From contig NC_023065.1 in assembly GCF_000513295.1 (NCBI RefSeq), positions 1,178,001 through 1,242,000 on the forward strand: a stretch of 64,000 nt of DNA, read 5' to 3'. This DNA is from Magnetospirillum gryphiswaldense MSR-1 v2. Lineage in GTDB: Bacteria > Pseudomonadota > Alphaproteobacteria > Rhodospirillales > Magnetospirillaceae. Shown piece after piece: positions 56,326-64,000 of the stretch (the stretch's first letter is position 1; each line of letters begins with the position of its first letter). The position numbers and the translations under genes were made by a program. Below the pieces are notes generated by a model. It was not told where the DNA came from, did no database searches, and worked only from the letters and a program-made list of their open reading frames with translations.

Positions 56326-58067
56326 GCAGCCCCTCCCGCCGGTGCGGTCAGGGCGGCAAAGGGACGGCTGTCATCGCGCGGCGGCTTGGGCGACAGGCGA
56401 CCGTGATCCAGGTCGAACACCCGGTCGGCCAGCTTGACCAGGGACGGGCGGTGGGTGACCAAAATCAGCGTGCGCTTGCCCTTGGCCCGTTCCAGCCAGA
56501 CGCGCAGGAAATTGTCGCCGGCGGAATCCACCGCCGTGTTGGCCTCGTCGAACAAGACGATGCGTGGATTGTTGACCAGGGCGCGGGCGATGGCGATACG
56601 CTGCTTGATGCCGCGCGGCAATGAATCATAGGCGCCGTCGCCCACCGGCGTGTCGAAGCCGTAAGCCATGGTCGCCACCACCTCGTCCAGCCCCAGAAGG
56701 CCGGCGGTTTCCACCGCGATATCGTCGAATTCGGACCGGAACATGGTGATGTTCTGCAAGATGGTCCCTTGGAACAACACGCCCGATTGCGGCAGATAGG
56801 CGATCTGGTCACGCACGGATTGCGGTTCGTATTGAGTGACATCGGTGCCGTCGATCATCACCCGACCCTGGGTCGGGCGCAGCGCCCCTTGCATCAGGGT
56901 CAACAACGTGGTCTTGCCCGAGCCGTTGCCGCCGGCGATGGCGATGCATTCGCCCGCTTCAATGCTGATGTTGGCATTGTCGATGACGGTGGGCATTTTG
57001 GGGTCAAAGGCAAAGCTGACGCCTTCCAGTTCCAGCTTGCCCTTGGTCGGCGGCATCTTGGGCAGGTTCTTTTCCGCTTCCGGCGGCAGGGCGAACAGCT
57101 TTTCCAATCTCCCGCTGGCCAGGACGAAGCTTTGGAACCGCGTCCACACCCCCAAGGCCTTCTGGATCGGTGCCATGGAACGGCCGGCGAGCAGCGACGA
57201 TGCCGCCAGACCACCGGTGGTCATGTCGCCGTTCATGACGATGACGCTGCCGAAGGCGGCGACGGCGATGGTGGTCATCTGCGAGAAGAACGACGACACC
57301 CCCAGCGCGTTGGCGCTGCGCAAGGCGACGGTATAATAGCCCTCGGCGCAGCTTTCCTGCAGGCGTTCATAGCGGCGCACCATCTGCGTTTCCATGGCCA
57401 TGGCCTTGACGCTGTGAATACCGCCCAACACCTCGATCAGGAAGTTGAAACGGCGATCATCGGCGATCATGCGTTTTTCGATGGCATCGCGCAGAGCCGT
57501 GCCGATCTTCATGGCGGACAGGGCGAAGAGAACCAGCAAGGCAATGGGAACCAGCACCAGCCACCCGCCCATCAGCGCCACCAAGGCCAGATAGATCAGG
57601 GCGAAAGGCAGATCCAGCAGCGTCAGCAAGGCCTGACCGGCATAGAATTCACGCACCGTGGCCAGGGAGTTCAACCGTTCCAGATGGACACCCGACCCTT
57701 CCTTCTCGAAATTGTCGATACTGGTCATCATCAGGCGGTCGATGGCCTCGCAACCGGCCTTGTGCTCGAAACGGGCGCCGATCCAGCCGGTGACGTAGGA
57801 GCGGGCGAAAGTCAGAATGGATTCCAGCAACAGCGCGCCCAGCACACCGGCCATCAACAGCACCATGGTGCCGGTGGACTTGTTGGGCAGGATGCGGTCA
57901 TAGACCTGCAACAACGCCATGGGCAGAGCCAGACCAAGGACATTCAGAAAAAGCGAAGCCACCGCCAAATCGAACATGTTCGATTTCAACGTGGAATATG
58001 CCCCCAGCGAAAATGCCGGCTGGCGCTGCTTTTTATCCGCCTTGGCGGCGGTTTGGGCTTCGCTCAT
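56322..58067 (-). CDS. Type I secretion ABC permease/ATPase, short form
   Basis: A 581-residue half-transporter with no C39-like domain. The membrane domain is at about 25-310. The nucleotide-binding domain has Walker A GGNGSGKT at 379-386, Walker B IVLFDE at 503-508 and H539. The ABC signature is LPRGIKQ at 483-489, not LSGGQ. It is the first gene of the leftward run ABC-ABC-HlyD-DUF502. No RTX substrate or TolC-type channel gene is in the window. Partnership with the next ABC gene as a heterodimer is inferred. Confidence 0.93.
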   Translation of the reverse strand: MSEAQTAAKADKKQRQPAFSLGAYSTLKSNMFDLAVASLFLNVLGLALPMALLQVYDRILPNKSTGTMVLLMAGVLGALLLESILTFARSYVTGWIGARFEHKAGCEAIDRLMMTSIDNFEKEGSGVHLERLNSLATVREFYAGQALLTLLDLPFALIYLALVALMGGWLVLVPIALLVLFALSAMKIGTALRDAIEKRMIADDRRFNFLIEVLGGIHSVKAMAMETQMVRRYERLQESCAEGYYTVALRSANALGVSSFFSQMTTIAVAAFGSVIVMNGDMTTGGLAASSLLAGRSMAPIQKALGVWTRFQSFVLASGRLEKLFALPPEAEKNLPKMPPTKGKLELEGVSFAFDPKMPTVIDNANISIEAGECIAIAGGNGSGKTTLLTLMQGALRPTQGRVMIDGTDVTQYEPQSVRDQIAYLPQSGVLFQGTILQNITMFRSEFDDIAVETAGLLGLDEVVATMAYGFDTPVGDGAYDSLPRGIKQRIAIARALVNNPRIVLFDEANTAVDSAGDNFLRVWLERAKGKRTLILVTHRPSLVKLADRVFDLDHGRLSPKPPRDDSRPFAALTAPAGGAA

Positions 58068-58174
58068 ACGCCTCGATCCGAATTGGCAATCCTCTGCACT
58101 GGCACCGATGACAACGGCGCCTTATGATGTGGCTTCGCACATCGGCGGCACCAAAGCCAGAAAGCAGGACAGTC

Positions 58175-59326
58175 ATGCCAACCAGCATTGACATGATCGA
58201 GCGTCTCATCAGCTTCGACACCACAAGTTATAAAGCGAACATACAACTTATTCAGTTTGCCGCCGACTTTCTGTCAGGCCTTGGCGCGGATATCAGGTTG
58301 ACTTATGACGATAATCAAGAAAAGGCAAATCTATTTGCGACTATAGGCCCGTCGGATATCCCCGGCATTGTTTTGTCAGGACATACCGACGTCGTACCGG
58401 TCGACGGCCAGGACTGGTCCAGCGACCCGTTTCGGCTGTCGCGGCGCGACCACGCATTATATGGGCGCGGTACCGCCGACATGAAGTCGTTCATCGCCAT
58501 TTGTCTGGCCCTTGCCCCCGAATTCAGCGCCGCCCCCCTGTCCATGCCCATTCACTTCGCCTTCTCCTATGACGAAGAAATCGGCTGCATCGGCGTCCGC
58601 CGCCTGATCCAGGATGTTACGTCCCTCCCCGTCAAACCCAGGCTGTGCATAGTGGGCGAACCCACCGAGATGAGGGTGATTGTCGGCCATAAGGGTAAAA
58701 AAAACGTTCGCTGCCACGTACATGGCAAAGAATGTCATTCCGCCCTCAATCACCAGGGTGTCAACGCGGTGGAAATCGCCGCCGAGATGGTCACCTTCCT
58801 GCGCCACATGCAAAAGCACATCCGCGAAAACGGCCCCTTCGACCACGGCTATCAGCCGCCCTACACCACCATTCACACCGGCCTGATCCAGGGTGGTACG
58901 GCGCTCAACATCGTGCCGGCGCATTGTTCGTTCGAGTTCGAGTTCCGCAACCTGCCCCAGCACGATCCCGAGGATCTGATGGCCCAATTACGCGGCTTCG
59001 CCCAGGATCTGGTACCGGAAATGCTGGCGGTGGACGGGGCCACCGGCATCATGTTCGATGAATACAACACCACCGCCGGCCTGTTGACCGACGACGACGA
59101 CGAAGCAGCGGTACTGGCCCGGCAATTGTCGGGCAACAATGCCACCGCCAAGGTCAGCTTCACCACCGAGGCCGGGCTGTTCAACAAGGCCGGTATCCCC
59201 ACCGTGGTCTGCGGCCCCGGTTCCATCGCCCAGGCGCACAAGCCCGATGAATTCATCACCGTCGAACAGGTCAAACAGGGAGAAGCTTTCGTCCGCCGGC
59301 TGTTGGGGCGGATGGTGAGAAGCTAA
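58175..59326 (+). CDS. argE: Acetylornithine deacetylase
   Basis: A 383-residue M20-family zinc hydrolase. The metal ligands are in LSGHTDVVPV, GRGTADMKSF and YDEEIGCIGVRR, and in EPTEM and the C-terminal PGSIAQAHKPDEF. It removes acetyl from N-acetylornithine in arginine synthesis, though related M20 enzymes have other substrates. The start is the ATG of MPTSIDMIERLISFDTTS; a longer frame goes 17 codons upstream. It overlaps the convergent EamA gene by four bases. Confidence 0.88.
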   Translation: MPTSIDMIERLISFDTTSYKANIQLIQFAADFLSGLGADIRLTYDDNQEKANLFATIGPSDIPGIVLSGHTDVVPVDGQDWSSDPFRLSRRDHALYGRGTADMKSFIAICLALAPEFSAAPLSMPIHFAFSYDEEIGCIGVRRLIQDVTSLPVKPRLCIVGEPTEMRVIVGHKGKKNVRCHVHGKECHSALNHQGVNAVEIAAEMVTFLRHMQKHIRENGPFDHGYQPPYTTIHTGLIQGGTALNIVPAHCSFEFEFRNLPQHDPEDLMAQLRGFAQDLVPEMLAVDGATGIMFDEYNTTAGLLTDDDDEAAVLARQLSGNNATAKVSFTTEAGLFNKAGIPTVVCGPGSIAQAHKPDEFITVEQVKQGEAFVRRLLGRMVRS

Positions 59327-60198
59327 CGCCTGATCACCAACGCCACGCCCAAGGCGGCCAAGGCCATGCCGGCCAATCCGATCGGGCTCAGGGTTTCGTC
59401 GAACAACAGCCAGGCCAGACCGGCGGTGACCGGTGGCACCAGATAGAAGAGGCTGGCGACGCGAGCCGCCTCGCCGCTTCGGATCAGCATCATCAAAAGC
59501 GTGATGGCGCCCAAGGACAGCACCAGCACCAGCCACAAAAGGGCGAGGACGAAGTCCAAACTCCAATGCACCCGCATGGTCTCGGTGCTCATGGCCACCG
59601 GCAGCAGCACCAGCAGCGCCCCCACATATTGCACCAACGAGCCCGTGCGCAAATCCATGCCCTGACCAAAGCGCTTCTGATAAAGCGTACCGGCGGTGAT
59701 GCCGAGCAGGGCGACCAGGGCGAAGCCGATGCCCGCCCACGACAGCCCATCCACCGACAACCCGCCATTGCGGGCCGCCAGCACCAGGGTGACACCGACC
59801 AGCCCCAGCAGCAGGCCCAGCCATTGCCGGACCCGGATTTCCTCGCCGAACAGCGGGCCGGCGACCAGGGCGGTCAGGATGGGTTGCAAACCCACCAATA
59901 AGGCGGCCATGCCCGACGGCAGGCCATGATGGATGGCGGCGAACACTCCACCCAAATAAGCGGCATGAACCAAGGTGCCCGACACCAGCAGATGAACGAT
60001 CTGCCGGGGCTGGCGCGGCCACGGCGCCCGCGCCGCCAAGGCCAAGGCGGCCAGCAGGGAAATGATCAGGACGAAACGGATGGACAGGAAGGTGAAGGGC
60101 TCGGCATAGGGCAAGCCATATTTGGCGCCGATGAAGCCGGTGCTCCACAACAGGACGAACAAGGCGGGCATGGCTTTGGTGAACAACGCCGACGACAT
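59323..60198 (-). CDS. EamA/DMT-family transporter
   Basis: A 291-residue protein with about ten hydrophobic segments in two EamA repeats. The first starts FVLLWSTGFIGAKYGLPYAEPFTFLSIRF, typical of the drug/metabolite transporter superfamily. The second contains LFYLVPPVTAGLAWLLFDETLSPIGLAGMALAALGV. Substrate unknown. Confidence 0.9.
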   Translation of the reverse strand: MSSALFTKAMPALFVLLWSTGFIGAKYGLPYAEPFTFLSIRFVLIISLLAALALAARAPWPRQPRQIVHLLVSGTLVHAAYLGGVFAAIHHGLPSGMAALLVGLQPILTALVAGPLFGEEIRVRQWLGLLLGLVGVTLVLAARNGGLSVDGLSWAGIGFALVALLGITAGTLYQKRFGQGMDLRTGSLVQYVGALLVLLPVAMSTETMRVHWSLDFVLALLWLVLVLSLGAITLLMMLIRSGEAARVASLFYLVPPVTAGLAWLLFDETLSPIGLAGMALAALGVALVIRR

Positions 60199-60219
60199 GA
60201 TAAATTACCGCCTGATCAG

Positions 60220-60250
60220 TAAAACGGGCGGCAGGATAGCCGCCGCCCGT
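60220..60250 (-). terminator. Terminator downstream of the BON-domain gene
   Basis: On the minus strand, ACGGGCGGC (60242-60250) and its complement (60224-60232) pair over 9 bp with a 9-base loop, followed by TTTT. It is 28 bases after the BON-gene stop and before the EamA start. Confidence 0.8.
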
Positions 60251-60278
60251 GTTCCAAACAACCCGACGCGATGTATGG

Positions 60279-60866
60279 TCAGGGGCGCACCACCGAATAA
60301 TCGACGACCTTCCTGACGCCGGTCCCATCCTTGACCTGGGCCAGGGCTTTCTTGCCCTCTTCGCCGGAACGGGCGCGGCCCAGCAGATAGACGGTGCCAT
60401 AGGCATCGGCGGTGGTGCGGAAATTGACATCAGCCACCCCGGCGGTGCCGACCAGACGGCCTTGCGCCTTGGCCGCCATCACGGTGACGTCGCCCCAATC
60501 CAGCAGCGATTTGCGCCTTGAATCGTCCTTGGCCAGGTAGCTGACGTGCCAGTACAGCTTTTTCACCCCCTGGACCTGACGCACTTCCCGTTCAAAGCGG
60601 TCGTACAACGCCTTGTCGTCGAAGATGCCGGTGATCAGCAGGCGCTGTTCATAGATTTCGGTCGAGGCCTTGACCGTCCCCATCTTCCCCATGATGGCGT
60701 TGACCTTGACGACGATCTCGTTGTCCTTGGCGATGTCACCGGCGGAACGGGCCTCGATGGCGCGGTCGATCAGAGTCTTGGGTGCGGTCAGCACATCCAG
60801 CAACTGGGCGTGGGCCGAAAAGCTTGCCAGCATCGGCAACAGCGCCAGGACGAATAATTTACGCAT
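60279..60866 (-). CDS. Secreted BON-domain protein
   Basis: A 195-residue protein with a signal peptide ending at SFSAHA. It contains two BON folds: the first around NEIVVKVNAIMGKMGTVKASTEIYEQRLLITGIFDD, the second around GRLVGTAGVADVNFRTTADAYGTVYLLGRARS. OsmY-like periplasmic proteins of this type are stress-related. The ATG at 60866 gives the signal peptide; the frame is open six codons upstream. Confidence 0.85.
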   Translation of the reverse strand: MRKLFVLALLPMLASFSAHAQLLDVLTAPKTLIDRAIEARSAGDIAKDNEIVVKVNAIMGKMGTVKASTEIYEQRLLITGIFDDKALYDRFEREVRQVQGVKKLYWHVSYLAKDDSRRKSLLDWGDVTVMAAKAQGRLVGTAGVADVNFRTTADAYGTVYLLGRARSGEEGKKALAQVKDGTGVRKVVDYSVVRP

Positions 60867-60880
60867 GGTCCCCCACCCTC

Positions 60881-61816
60881 TCATGATTGCAAATGCTTAT
60901 GTACGGCTTGGCGGGAAATCCCCAATTCCTGGCCGATCCGGGCCAGCGACCATTGCGGGTTTTCCTGACGCAGGCGATGGCACTTGCTTTTGGTGCCCTC
61001 GCCGGGAGCCAGGGTGACGCCCTGGGCCAGCAATTGCTCGAGATCCCGGCTGAGACAGGCATAGCCGCTGCCGTCATCGACGCCATGGGTTTTCCAGTAT
61101 TCCAACCTGATCTGCAGATCGGCCAAGGTTCGCACCGGCAACTGGCTGGCCCATTCACGCTGGACCAGGATGTGGCGGACGGCACAGGCGGTGGGCAACA
61201 CGGCGCTGCCGGGGCCGTCGGCCAACACTTCCAACTCGGCCAGACGCTGTTCCCAAGTCAGACACTCGGCGCGGGCGTCGGCGATGGTTGCCGGCAACGG
61301 GCAGGCGACGGCCACGGTATGGGCCAGTTCGTCGGGAATGGGATGCCACGGCACCGACCAGCCGGCCACCGGCGCCCAGGGGTCGGTCGCCTCGCCCAGC
61401 CATTGATCGACGGCATCGACGAACATGCGTTCCAGCGCCGTCGGTCCCAACGCTTCCGCTTCCGAGCCATAGCGAGCGATCACCGCCCGACGCTCGTCGG
61501 TCATTTTCTCCGCTTCGGCCAGACGGGCTTCGGTCTGGCGGATCAGGGTGCCGGGGTCTTCCGCCTCTTCGCGCAGACGCAGGGCTTCCAGCGGTTGGTC
61601 GCGCCCATCCAGGCGCGCGGCCAGAGCTTCCAGACCGACGGCGTAACCGCCCCATTCCTTGCCGCAGAACACCATGGCCCGGCCCATGGCTTCTTCGCGC
61701 ACGCCAGGGTCTTCCGATTGGTACAGAGCGACAATGCTTTCAAGCCGATCCAGCGCCTTGTCGCGCTGATCACCGGCATTGTCCATCAATTGCAGCAGGT
61801 CCATACCCACACCCAT
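60881..61816 (-). CDS. Protein of unknown function with C-terminal HTH
   Basis: A protein of about 311 residues that I do not recognise. The last 28 residues (PQWSLARIGQELGISRQAVHKHLQS) form a clear helix-turn-helix. The rest is soluble, with many Glu/Ala-rich helices (LIRQTEARLAEAEKMTDERRAVIARYGSEAEALG), a few aromatic patches (WAPVAGWSVPWHPIPDEL) and no enzymatic motif. The start is ATG at 61816; a TTG three codons before and an ATG four codons after are alternatives. A perfect inverted repeat lies directly upstream, so it may regulate itself. The BON-domain gene starts 14 bases beyond its stop. Confidence 0.72.
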   Translation of the reverse strand: MGVGMDLLQLMDNAGDQRDKALDRLESIVALYQSEDPGVREEAMGRAMVFCGKEWGGYAVGLEALAARLDGRDQPLEALRLREEAEDPGTLIRQTEARLAEAEKMTDERRAVIARYGSEAEALGPTALERMFVDAVDQWLGEATDPWAPVAGWSVPWHPIPDELAHTVAVACPLPATIADARAECLTWEQRLAELEVLADGPGSAVLPTACAVRHILVQREWASQLPVRTLADLQIRLEYWKTHGVDDGSGYACLSRDLEQLLAQGVTLAPGEGTKSKCHRLRQENPQWSLARIGQELGISRQAVHKHLQS

Positions 61817-61818
61817 CC

Positions 61819-61840
61819 CCGTCAACTTGCGGGTTGACGG
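61819..61840. repeat. Perfect inverted repeat just upstream of the HTH-protein gene
   Basis: CCGTCAAC (61819-61826) and GTTGACGG (61833-61840) form an 8-bp stem around six bases. The repeat ends 2 bases before the chosen ATG. It could be an operator or could form a hairpin over the ribosome site. Confidence 0.55.
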
Positions 61841-61861
61841 TGCGCTGACCTTGGTCGCTTG

Positions 61862-62260
61862 TCAAGAATGGGCTTTTCGCTCGATCAGTTCGATCTTGTA
61901 GCCGTCGGGGTCTTCGATGAAGGCGATGATGGTGCTGCCATGCTTCATCGGTCCCGGCGGGCGGGTGATCTTGGCCCCGGCCTGGGCCAATTGCGCGCAG
62001 GTGGCATGGATATCGGGCACGCCCAGGGCGACATGGCCGAAACCGGTGCCCAGATCGTAACTGGCCGTATCCCAATTATGGGTCAGCTCAATCACCGTAT
62101 TGTCGGCCTCGTCGCCATAGCCGACGAAGGCCAGGGTGAAGCGGCCATCGGGGTAATCCTGGCGGCGCAGCAGCTTCATGCCCAAAAGCCGGGTGTAGAA
62201 ATCGATGGAGGCATCCAGGTTGCCGACCCGAATCATGGTATGCAGCATGCGCCAGCTCAT
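61862..62260 (-). CDS. gloA: Lactoylglutathione lyase (glyoxalase I)
   Basis: A 132-residue vicinal-oxygen-chelate enzyme that converts the methylglyoxal-glutathione adduct to lactoylglutathione. The first metal His is in RMLHTMIRV, the second in GFGHVALGV, and Glu ligands are in VIELTHN and YKIELIERK. The start ATG overlaps the end of lpxB by four bases. Confidence 0.94.
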   Translation of the reverse strand: MSWRMLHTMIRVGNLDASIDFYTRLLGMKLLRRQDYPDGRFTLAFVGYGDEADNTVIELTHNWDTASYDLGTGFGHVALGVPDIHATCAQLAQAGAKITRPPGPMKHGSTIIAFIEDPDGYKIELIERKAHS

Positions 62261-63429
62261 GGCGTTTTCCTTTCAGCGATATAATCCAGAACCACTTGTG
62301 CCGCCCGCTGGGCCGGCGACGCACCGCCGAAGCCCAATTTGACCATGGCCGCGGCCATGTCGGCGCGGCGCTGTTGGCGGTCGACCGAATCGTCGAGCAT
62401 CTTGCTCAAGATGGGGGTAATGGCCTCGGCGGTACAATCCTCTTGCAGGAATTCCGGCATCACCGGACGGTCCAGCATCATGTTGACCAGGGTCGCCCAC
62501 TTGATCTTGAAGCCGAAGAAGCTGCGGGCGACAAAGGCGGTCAGCACCGACAGGCGATAGGCGATCACCGTCGGCAGTCCGGCCATGGCCAGTTCCAGCG
62601 CCACCGTACCCGACGCCGCCAAGGCACAGGTCGCGGCGGCGAAGGCATCGTATTTTTCCGTCTCCAGCACCAAAGGCTGGAACGGCCAACCGGCGGCAGC
62701 GGCGCGCACCTCGGGGGCCAGATGCGGCAAGGTCGGCACCACCACCCGCAAATCAGGCCGTTCGGGCTGCAATCGGCGCAAAACCTCGCCGAAAACCGGC
62801 AGCAATTTGGCGGTTTCCGAATGCCGGCTACCCGGCAGCACCGCCAACAGCGGCGTGTCCTCGGCCAGACCGTGACGGCGGCGGAAGGCGGCAGCGTCGC
62901 CCTTTTCCGCCCCGCATTCCACCACCGGGTGGCCCACATGGAGTGTGCGCAGACCTTCCTTCTCAAAAAAAGGCGGCTCGAACGGCAGTAGCGTCATCAG
63001 CAGATCGAGAACCCCGGCCAGCTTGGCGGCGCGCTTGGGTTTCCATGCCCACACCATGGGGGCGACGTAATGGATGCGCGGGATATGGGAATAACGCTTC
63101 TGACAGCCCTTCTGCACCCGTCCGGTGAAGCCCCAGGAATCGATGGTGATCAGGGCCACCGGCTGGCGTTGCCCCATATCCTCCAGGGTTTCACGCACCC
63201 GGCGCAGGATGCGGGGAATACGCGGCAACACCTCGGTCAGGCCCATCACCGTCAACTCGGTCATGGGGAACAGGCTGTCGAGCCCCTGCTCCCGCATATG
63301 GGTGCCGCCGATGCCGGCAAAGCGTATCTGACCATGGCTGGCCGCGTGCAGGGCCGCCATCAGCCGCCCGCCCAGCAGATCGCCCGAAGGCTCGCCGGCG
63401 ATGATATAGATCAGCGGAACCGGGCTCAT
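62257..63429 (-). CDS. lpxB: Lipid-A-disaccharide synthase
   Basis: A 390-residue GT-B (GT19) enzyme that joins UDP-diacylglucosamine and lipid X to make the lipid A disaccharide core. Marks are YIIAGEPSGDLLGGRLM, RIHYVAPMVWAWKPKRAAKLA, AVLPGSRHSETAKLLPVF and ALAASGTVALELAMAGLPTVIAYR. The start ATG overlaps the lpxI stop (ATGA); the longer open frame upstream is antiparallel to family starts and inside lpxI. LpxB acts at the inner membrane. Confidence 0.97.
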   Translation of the reverse strand: MSPVPLIYIIAGEPSGDLLGGRLMAALHAASHGQIRFAGIGGTHMREQGLDSLFPMTELTVMGLTEVLPRIPRILRRVRETLEDMGQRQPVALITIDSWGFTGRVQKGCQKRYSHIPRIHYVAPMVWAWKPKRAAKLAGVLDLLMTLLPFEPPFFEKEGLRTLHVGHPVVECGAEKGDAAAFRRRHGLAEDTPLLAVLPGSRHSETAKLLPVFGEVLRRLQPERPDLRVVVPTLPHLAPEVRAAAAGWPFQPLVLETEKYDAFAAATCALAASGTVALELAMAGLPTVIAYRLSVLTAFVARSFFGFKIKWATLVNMMLDRPVMPEFLQEDCTAEAITPILSKMLDDSVDRQQRRADMAAAMVKLGFGGASPAQRAAQVVLDYIAERKTP

Positions 63430-64000
63430 AACCGGCCCAGGATGAACAGCCCGGCTCGATCGGCCTCGGCCCCCAATTCGGCCCGATCCAGCACCAAGGT
63501 GCCGCCGGCTTCGACGCAGATGCCGCGCAACCCCGCCGCCGCCGCCGCGCGCAATGTTCCCAGACCGATGGTCGGTAAATCCAGGCGACGATCCTGGCCC
63601 GGCTTCCTGACCTTGACCAGCACGGCGCCGGGGCCGTCGCGGCGCAGTTCCGCCGAGCGGCGGATCAGCCGGTCGGTGCCTTCGATGGCTTCGACCGCCA
63701 GGATGATACCCTGCTGGACGATCACCGCCTGGCCCACGTCCAGGGCGCCGATGCCCTTGGCCACCTCCCAGCCACGGTCGATATCGGCCAGGGCCTGGTC
63801 GTCGGGGGCCAAGCTGCCGAACAGGCCGTCGGGCGCCAGACAATCGGCCAACACGTCATCGATACCGACGACGCGGAAACCCTCGTCCTCGATCTCGCGG
63901 GTGACGGCACGCAGCAAGCCGTCGTCCCCCAAAGCCTTCAGCCCGACCTTGGCGAAGAATTTGGTGGTGCGCCAGTCAGGCGCCAGTTCCTTGATGGTCG
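63426..64000 (-). CDS. lpxI: UDP-2,3-diacylglucosamine pyrophosphatase LpxI, C-terminal part
   Basis: The gene runs out of the right edge, so its start and N-terminal domain are missing. The visible part, about 190 residues, contains the LpxI C-terminal domain: GFRVVGIDDVLADCLAP, IVQQGIILAVEAIEGTDRLIRRS, VLVKVRKPGQDRRLDLPTIGLGT and AAGLRGICVEAGGTLVLDRA. LpxI makes lipid X for LpxB and replaces LpxH in Alphaproteobacteria. Translationally coupled to lpxB. Confidence 0.93.
   Translation of the reverse strand, partial: TIKELAPDWRTTKFFAKVGLKALGDDGLLRAVTREIEDEGFRVVGIDDVLADCLAPDGLFGSLAPDDQALADIDRGWEVAKGIGALDVGQAVIVQQGIILAVEAIEGTDRLIRRSAELRRDGPGAVLVKVRKPGQDRRLDLPTIGLGTLRAAAAAGLRGICVEAGGTLVLDRAELGAEADRAGLFILGRL

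Noticed and set aside
62257-63843. Long 528-codon form of lpxB
   Set aside because: The first 138 codons lie inside lpxI in another frame and are not LpxB-like; the ATGA start at 63429 fits the family.
1-64000. CRISPR arrays, rRNA genes, insertion sequences or prophage
   Set aside because: No regular direct repeats, rRNA sequence, transposase or phage proteins were found by reading.

Overview
The window is a compact, GC-rich stretch of housekeeping chromosome from an alphaproteobacterium. The order dusB-ntrB-ntrC-ntrY-ntrX-trkA, an hfq-hflX pair, yceD-rpmF-plsX-fabH-ihfA-merR, glyA-nrdR-rib-nusB-thiL, a MucR regulator, SdhE, a CBP3-type chaperone and a K+-independent H+-pyrophosphatase together point to a Rhodospirillales member, with Magnetospirillum-like gene content. 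The genus is inferred from content only. I found no rRNA, transposase, phage gene or CRISPR array. One tRNA is present, tRNA-Pro(GGG).

Layout. 1-2 kb: the end of a TatD nuclease gene, a metallo-beta-lactamase-fold hydrolase and a TRIC-like membrane protein. 1.9-4.9 kb: an NAD-salvage locus (nicotinamidase-like hydrolase, divergent NrtR-type NUDIX regulator, pncB) with a strong palindrome in the divergent promoter region. 5-9.5 kb: mazG, a lipoprotein, an SDR, an IMPase-family phosphatase, hflX and hfq. 9.6-19.8 kb: HAD phosphatase, D-amino-acid aminotransferase, trkA, and the nitrogen-regulation block ntrX, ntrY, ntrC, ntrB, dusB, all transcribed leftward. 19.8-23.5 kb: CcsA-like protein, ispDF, cutA, an orphan GT-B protein and tRNA-Pro. 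23.6-28.7 kb: merR, ihfA, fabH, plsX, rpmF, yceD, a bc1 assembly chaperone and divergent bamE. 28.7-32.6 kb: hppA, an orphan FliL-like protein and thiL. 32.5-38.6 kb: nusB, ribH, ribB fused to a dead ribA domain, ribE, ribD, nrdR, glyA and rpiB. 38.9-43.9 kb: MucR, a tiny membrane protein and an RND efflux pump. 44-52 kb: a degenerate PleD-like protein, a DsbA-family oxidoreductase, a REP-like repeat, mfd, sdhE and recG. 52-58 kb: a type I secretion operon with two different ABC subunits and one HlyD-type adaptor. 58-64 kb: argE, an EamA transporter, a BON-domain protein, an unrecognised HTH protein, gloA, lpxB and the start of lpxI.

How the genes work together. The riboflavin genes sit with nusB and thiL in one leftward, tightly packed run. 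plsX, fabH and the ribosomal protein L32 gene link lipid and ribosome synthesis. The Ntr block gives two sensor/regulator pairs for nitrogen control. lpxI-lpxB are translationally coupled lipid A genes.

The most unusual items are a type I secretion pair whose two ABC subunits both lack a canonical LSGGQ signature; a REC-REC-GGDEF protein in which all three active sites are lost; a RibB protein whose GTP cyclohydrolase II half has lost its zinc ligands; an NtrX without the sigma-54 GAFTGA loop; the NrtR palindrome; and an unrecognised 311-residue protein with a C-terminal HTH and a perfect inverted repeat just before its start. I saw no clear wholly new multi-gene system. The secretion operon and the HTH protein are the best candidates for undescribed biology.
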